From the NCBI RefSeq assembly GCF_030848805.1, contig NC_092366.1, positions 16,000,620 to 16,064,619 of the forward strand: a stretch of 64,000 nucleotides of DNA, in the 5' to 3' direction. Under the pieces are notes generated by a model. That model ran no database searches. It was not told where the DNA came from and was given only the letters and a program-made list of their open reading frames with translations. Below, piece by piece: positions 62,096-64,000 of this stretch. The stretch comes from Temnothorax longispinosus. Its lineage: Eukaryota > Arthropoda > Insecta > Hymenoptera > Formicidae. The translations under genes were made by a program, and so were the position numbers. Within the stretch, counting starts at the first letter, position 1. Each line of letters begins with the position of its first letter.

Positions 62096-62213
62096 GGTCT
62101 GTTTTCTATTGTTGAACTGGCTGCACTAGTTCAGAGTTCATCTTTTTTACGATACATAGGAAAGAAAAAGAACTCTGAACTAGTGTAGCCAGTTCAACAA
62201 TAAAAAACAGACC
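62096..62213. mobile_element. Palindromic MITE-like element, copy B orthologue
   Basis: The same palindrome as at 49688-49805, better preserved here: arms of about 45 nt pair with only a few mismatches. The termini are GGTCTG and CAGACC, flanked by CATTA (62091-62095) and CATTG (62214-62218), possibly a worn 4-5 bp target duplication. It is non-coding. Confidence 0.7.
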
Positions 62214-62467
62214 CATTGTCTTATTTTGTAATATGCTATTTTCTTTCGTGTTCTTTTTGAAAGACTTTGAAAATTATTGTGTCTACTTATCGATATGAGC
62301 TCACAAAGTGCATTACTTCTAAAAAGTTTTAGAAAAAGCTTCTAAAACCTTGAATAAAATATTTTTCTTTCTAATCGCAACAGAATTTAAAACTGTTATA
62401 TATATTATATGATATAACTTTGCTTTACGTTTTATTCCTATTATTTATCATTGATACTCAATATGTG

Positions 62468-62522
62468 TTAAAATAGTTGATTACAAAATACAAAATAGTA
62501 CTTAAAATAGTTGATTACAAAA
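62468..62522. repeat. 34-bp partial tandem duplication upstream of PLA1 copy B
   Basis: TTAAAATAGTTGATTACAAA occurs at 62468 and again at 62502. Copy A has it only once, so this arose after the gene duplication. Confidence 0.65.
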
Positions 62523-62767
62523 ATGACTGTTAAATCAATACAAAATATAAATAAATAAATAATACATATTATTAAATCATATTAATTTCTAAAGATTAAA
62601 AATGCAATGCAATGCGTATTTTAACAAAACGTATGAAATTCAAGATTTCGATAAATTTGCGTAAATATCGATTATTGTAATCTGAACAGGACATCTCAGA
62701 TATTATCAAATAATTGATTATAGTTACAGTATAACTGCAAAAGAAATTTATCTTATCGTTAAAATGG

Positions 62768-62841
62768 TATATAAGTATACCGACAAAAGTCAGGCGCTTT
62801 AAAAGCAGTTGAATGTTCTGCAGTGTTAACAACAATTAAGC
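62768..62841 (+). promoter_or_regulatory. Core promoter and 5'UTR of phospholipase A1 copy B
   Basis: TATATAAG at 62768-62775 sits 74 bp before the ATG, exactly as in copy A, with TCAGG at 62790-62794. Four substitutions relative to copy A cluster between the TATA box and about 62797. Downstream of that the two copies match perfectly. A 45-bp segment absent from copy A ends 97 bp upstream of this TATA box. Confidence 0.6.
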
Positions 62842-63840
62842 ATGGAGATACGCGTTCTAATTGGTGCCTTGCTTGCCTGCACCGTTGCTGGTAAAAATAA
62901 TATTTGCATGTTTATCTGTAAAAAAAGATGAATTTGTTGACAATTCTAGACTCGCACATTAACTTTTTAAGATTCGAATAGAAAGACAATCGTTAATATT
63001 ATTGTGTTTTATATATATATTCTTCCTATATATTTTCTTTTTTTCATTGTGCAGGGCTTCCAGTGAAAGAGCAGGTGGTTCCTGACGATATTTTTACTTC
63101 ACTTGATTACGAATTATTTCAAGATAAAGTAATGTACGTATACGACGACAACGAGAACTTGGTGAAGCTAACATTGGACAACGCCGGGAACGACGAAGAT
63201 GGAGACGACAGCGATATCGCAAGCCGTGTCTTATTCTATCTGTATAATAAAGACAATGTTAACGATCCGAAGCAACTCTACGTCAATGACGAGGCTGCTC
63301 TAAAGAACAGCAACTTCGATCCTGCGAAACCAACGCGTTTTATAACTCACGGATGGACGAATTCTCGCAAAAGCGCAGCATGCACTTTAGTTCGCGACGG
63401 TATGTAAACATTTATCATGTAGCGTGGAAATATTACATAACGTTTTGCAATTTAAGATAATTATTAATAGAAATTCGAAATATAGAACACTACTTTGTTT
63501 TATATAAATGAATCCAATTCATGATTAAATCAGAAGACGATTTCATTTCTTCTGTTGGAATATCTTATTATGCTAATGTCTGTTGTTTTTTATGCAGCTT
63601 ATCTTGGGCATAAAGATTACAACGTGATCGTCATCGACTGGAGGTCAATAAGTAGGAGGCCCTATGTTTGGGCCAGCAAGCGTGTCCCGCTGATCGGTCA
63701 ATTCGTCGCCACTATGATCAATTTTCTCGTGAAGCATGGAATGGATTTGTCGCACACCGTACTGGTCGGCCACTCTCTTGGTGCCCATATAGTTGGAATC
63801 GCTGCTCGCAACGCTGACAGCGATATCAGTTATGTCGTGG
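62842..63840 (+). CDS. Secreted phospholipase A1, copy B, first three exons (gene runs off the right edge)
   Basis: This is the tandem paralogue of the gene at 50353. Exons are 62842-62890, 63055-63399 and 63598-63840, with the same lengths and phase-1 GT-AG junctions as copy A. The donor at 63841 (GTAAGT) shows that a further exon follows outside the window, so this is an edge truncation and not a pseudogene. Visible parts are the signal peptide (identical to copy A), the HGW oxyanion motif and GHSLGAH with the catalytic Ser, here with the canonical Ala after the motif. The catalytic Asp and His and the lid cysteines should lie in the missing exon. Relative to copy A there are 19 amino-acid changes in about 196 codons of exons 2-3, among them G121R beside the oxyanion region, S147R, S182L and S194A. 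No frame disruption is seen, so a functional secreted lipase is inferred. Promoter spacing is conserved, but an upstream indel distinguishes it from copy A. Confidence 0.9.
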
Positions 63841-64000
63841 GTAAGTTTTCAATATTTTACACCTAATAGCATTTATATATTCGACAAAGACATTTGACGC
63901 CACGAAAAATATATCTTACATCTTTAATATTCTGATTAGTCTTAAATTTTTGAACAGATAAGTAGCCTCTTTTTATCAAGCGTCATTAAATCTCACAGAG

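Larger units (their letters stand above)
61507..64000 (+). repeat. Tandem duplication unit, right copy (contains PLA1 copy B)
   Basis: This is a direct repeat of 48967-51557 in the same orientation, with the ATG 12,489 bp downstream of copy A's ATG. Sequence immediately left of about 61507 shows no similarity to that left of 48967, so this marks a duplication boundary. The unit continues past the window. Confidence 0.93.

Noticed and set aside
63841..64000. Copy B considered as a truncated pseudogene
   Set aside because: It stops at the window edge inside intron 3 with an intact GTAAGT donor, so the truncation comes from the window and is not biological.

Overview
The window looks like insect nuclear DNA, most likely from a hymenopteran and probably an ant. 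Two things point there: a tandem pair of intron-containing phospholipase A1 genes of the venom-allergen type (pancreatic-lipase superfamily with a very short lid), and a genome texture in which CpG-rich, purine/pyrimidine-polarised islands alternate with AT-rich stretches full of GA/CT microsatellites. Genus or species cannot be read from the sequence. There is no operon structure, rRNA, CRISPR array or phage/plasmid gene.

Layout. Positions 1 to about 48,960 hold no protein-coding gene that I can support. This is intergenic or long-intron DNA with CpG-rich blocks near 1.5-2.3, 4.0-4.7, 6.8-8.0, 9.8-10.7, 12.7-13.9, 15.4-16.3, 17.0-17.6, 19.8-20.8, 24.0-24.9, 26.9-27.6, 28.4-29.1, 35.7-36.2, 38.6-39.3, 40.4-41.2, 45.1-45.8 and 47.1-47.5 kb. 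It also holds microsatellites, a few short hairpins and small local duplications. Long open frames here are low-complexity Arg/Ser/Pro-rich artefacts of skewed composition.

From 48,967 to the right edge the window is organised by a tandem duplication. Copy A (homology from 48,967) carries a complete four-exon phospholipase A1 gene at 50,353-52,333, encoding 353 residues with Ser191, Asp215 and His280 as the expected triad. Copy B (homology from 61,507) carries the same gene from 62,842. Its first three exons are in the window and the last lies beyond the right edge. ATG-to-ATG spacing is 12,489 bp. Both copies share a TATA box 74 bp before the ATG and an older palindromic element about 0.6 kb upstream.

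The two genes are recent paralogues. Over exons 2 and 3 they differ at 25 of 588 bases, which changes 19 of about 196 residues, and the neighbouring intron diverges about as much. A tract of about 224 bp covering the 5'UTR, signal-peptide exon and start of intron 1 is identical in both. Copy A carries a 145-bp palindromic MITE that copy B lacks, giving a natural empty site. Copy A also has a strong 3'UTR hairpin with a third segment able to compete for pairing. Two further palindromic MITE-like elements lie between the genes, at 55.8 and 58.6 kb.
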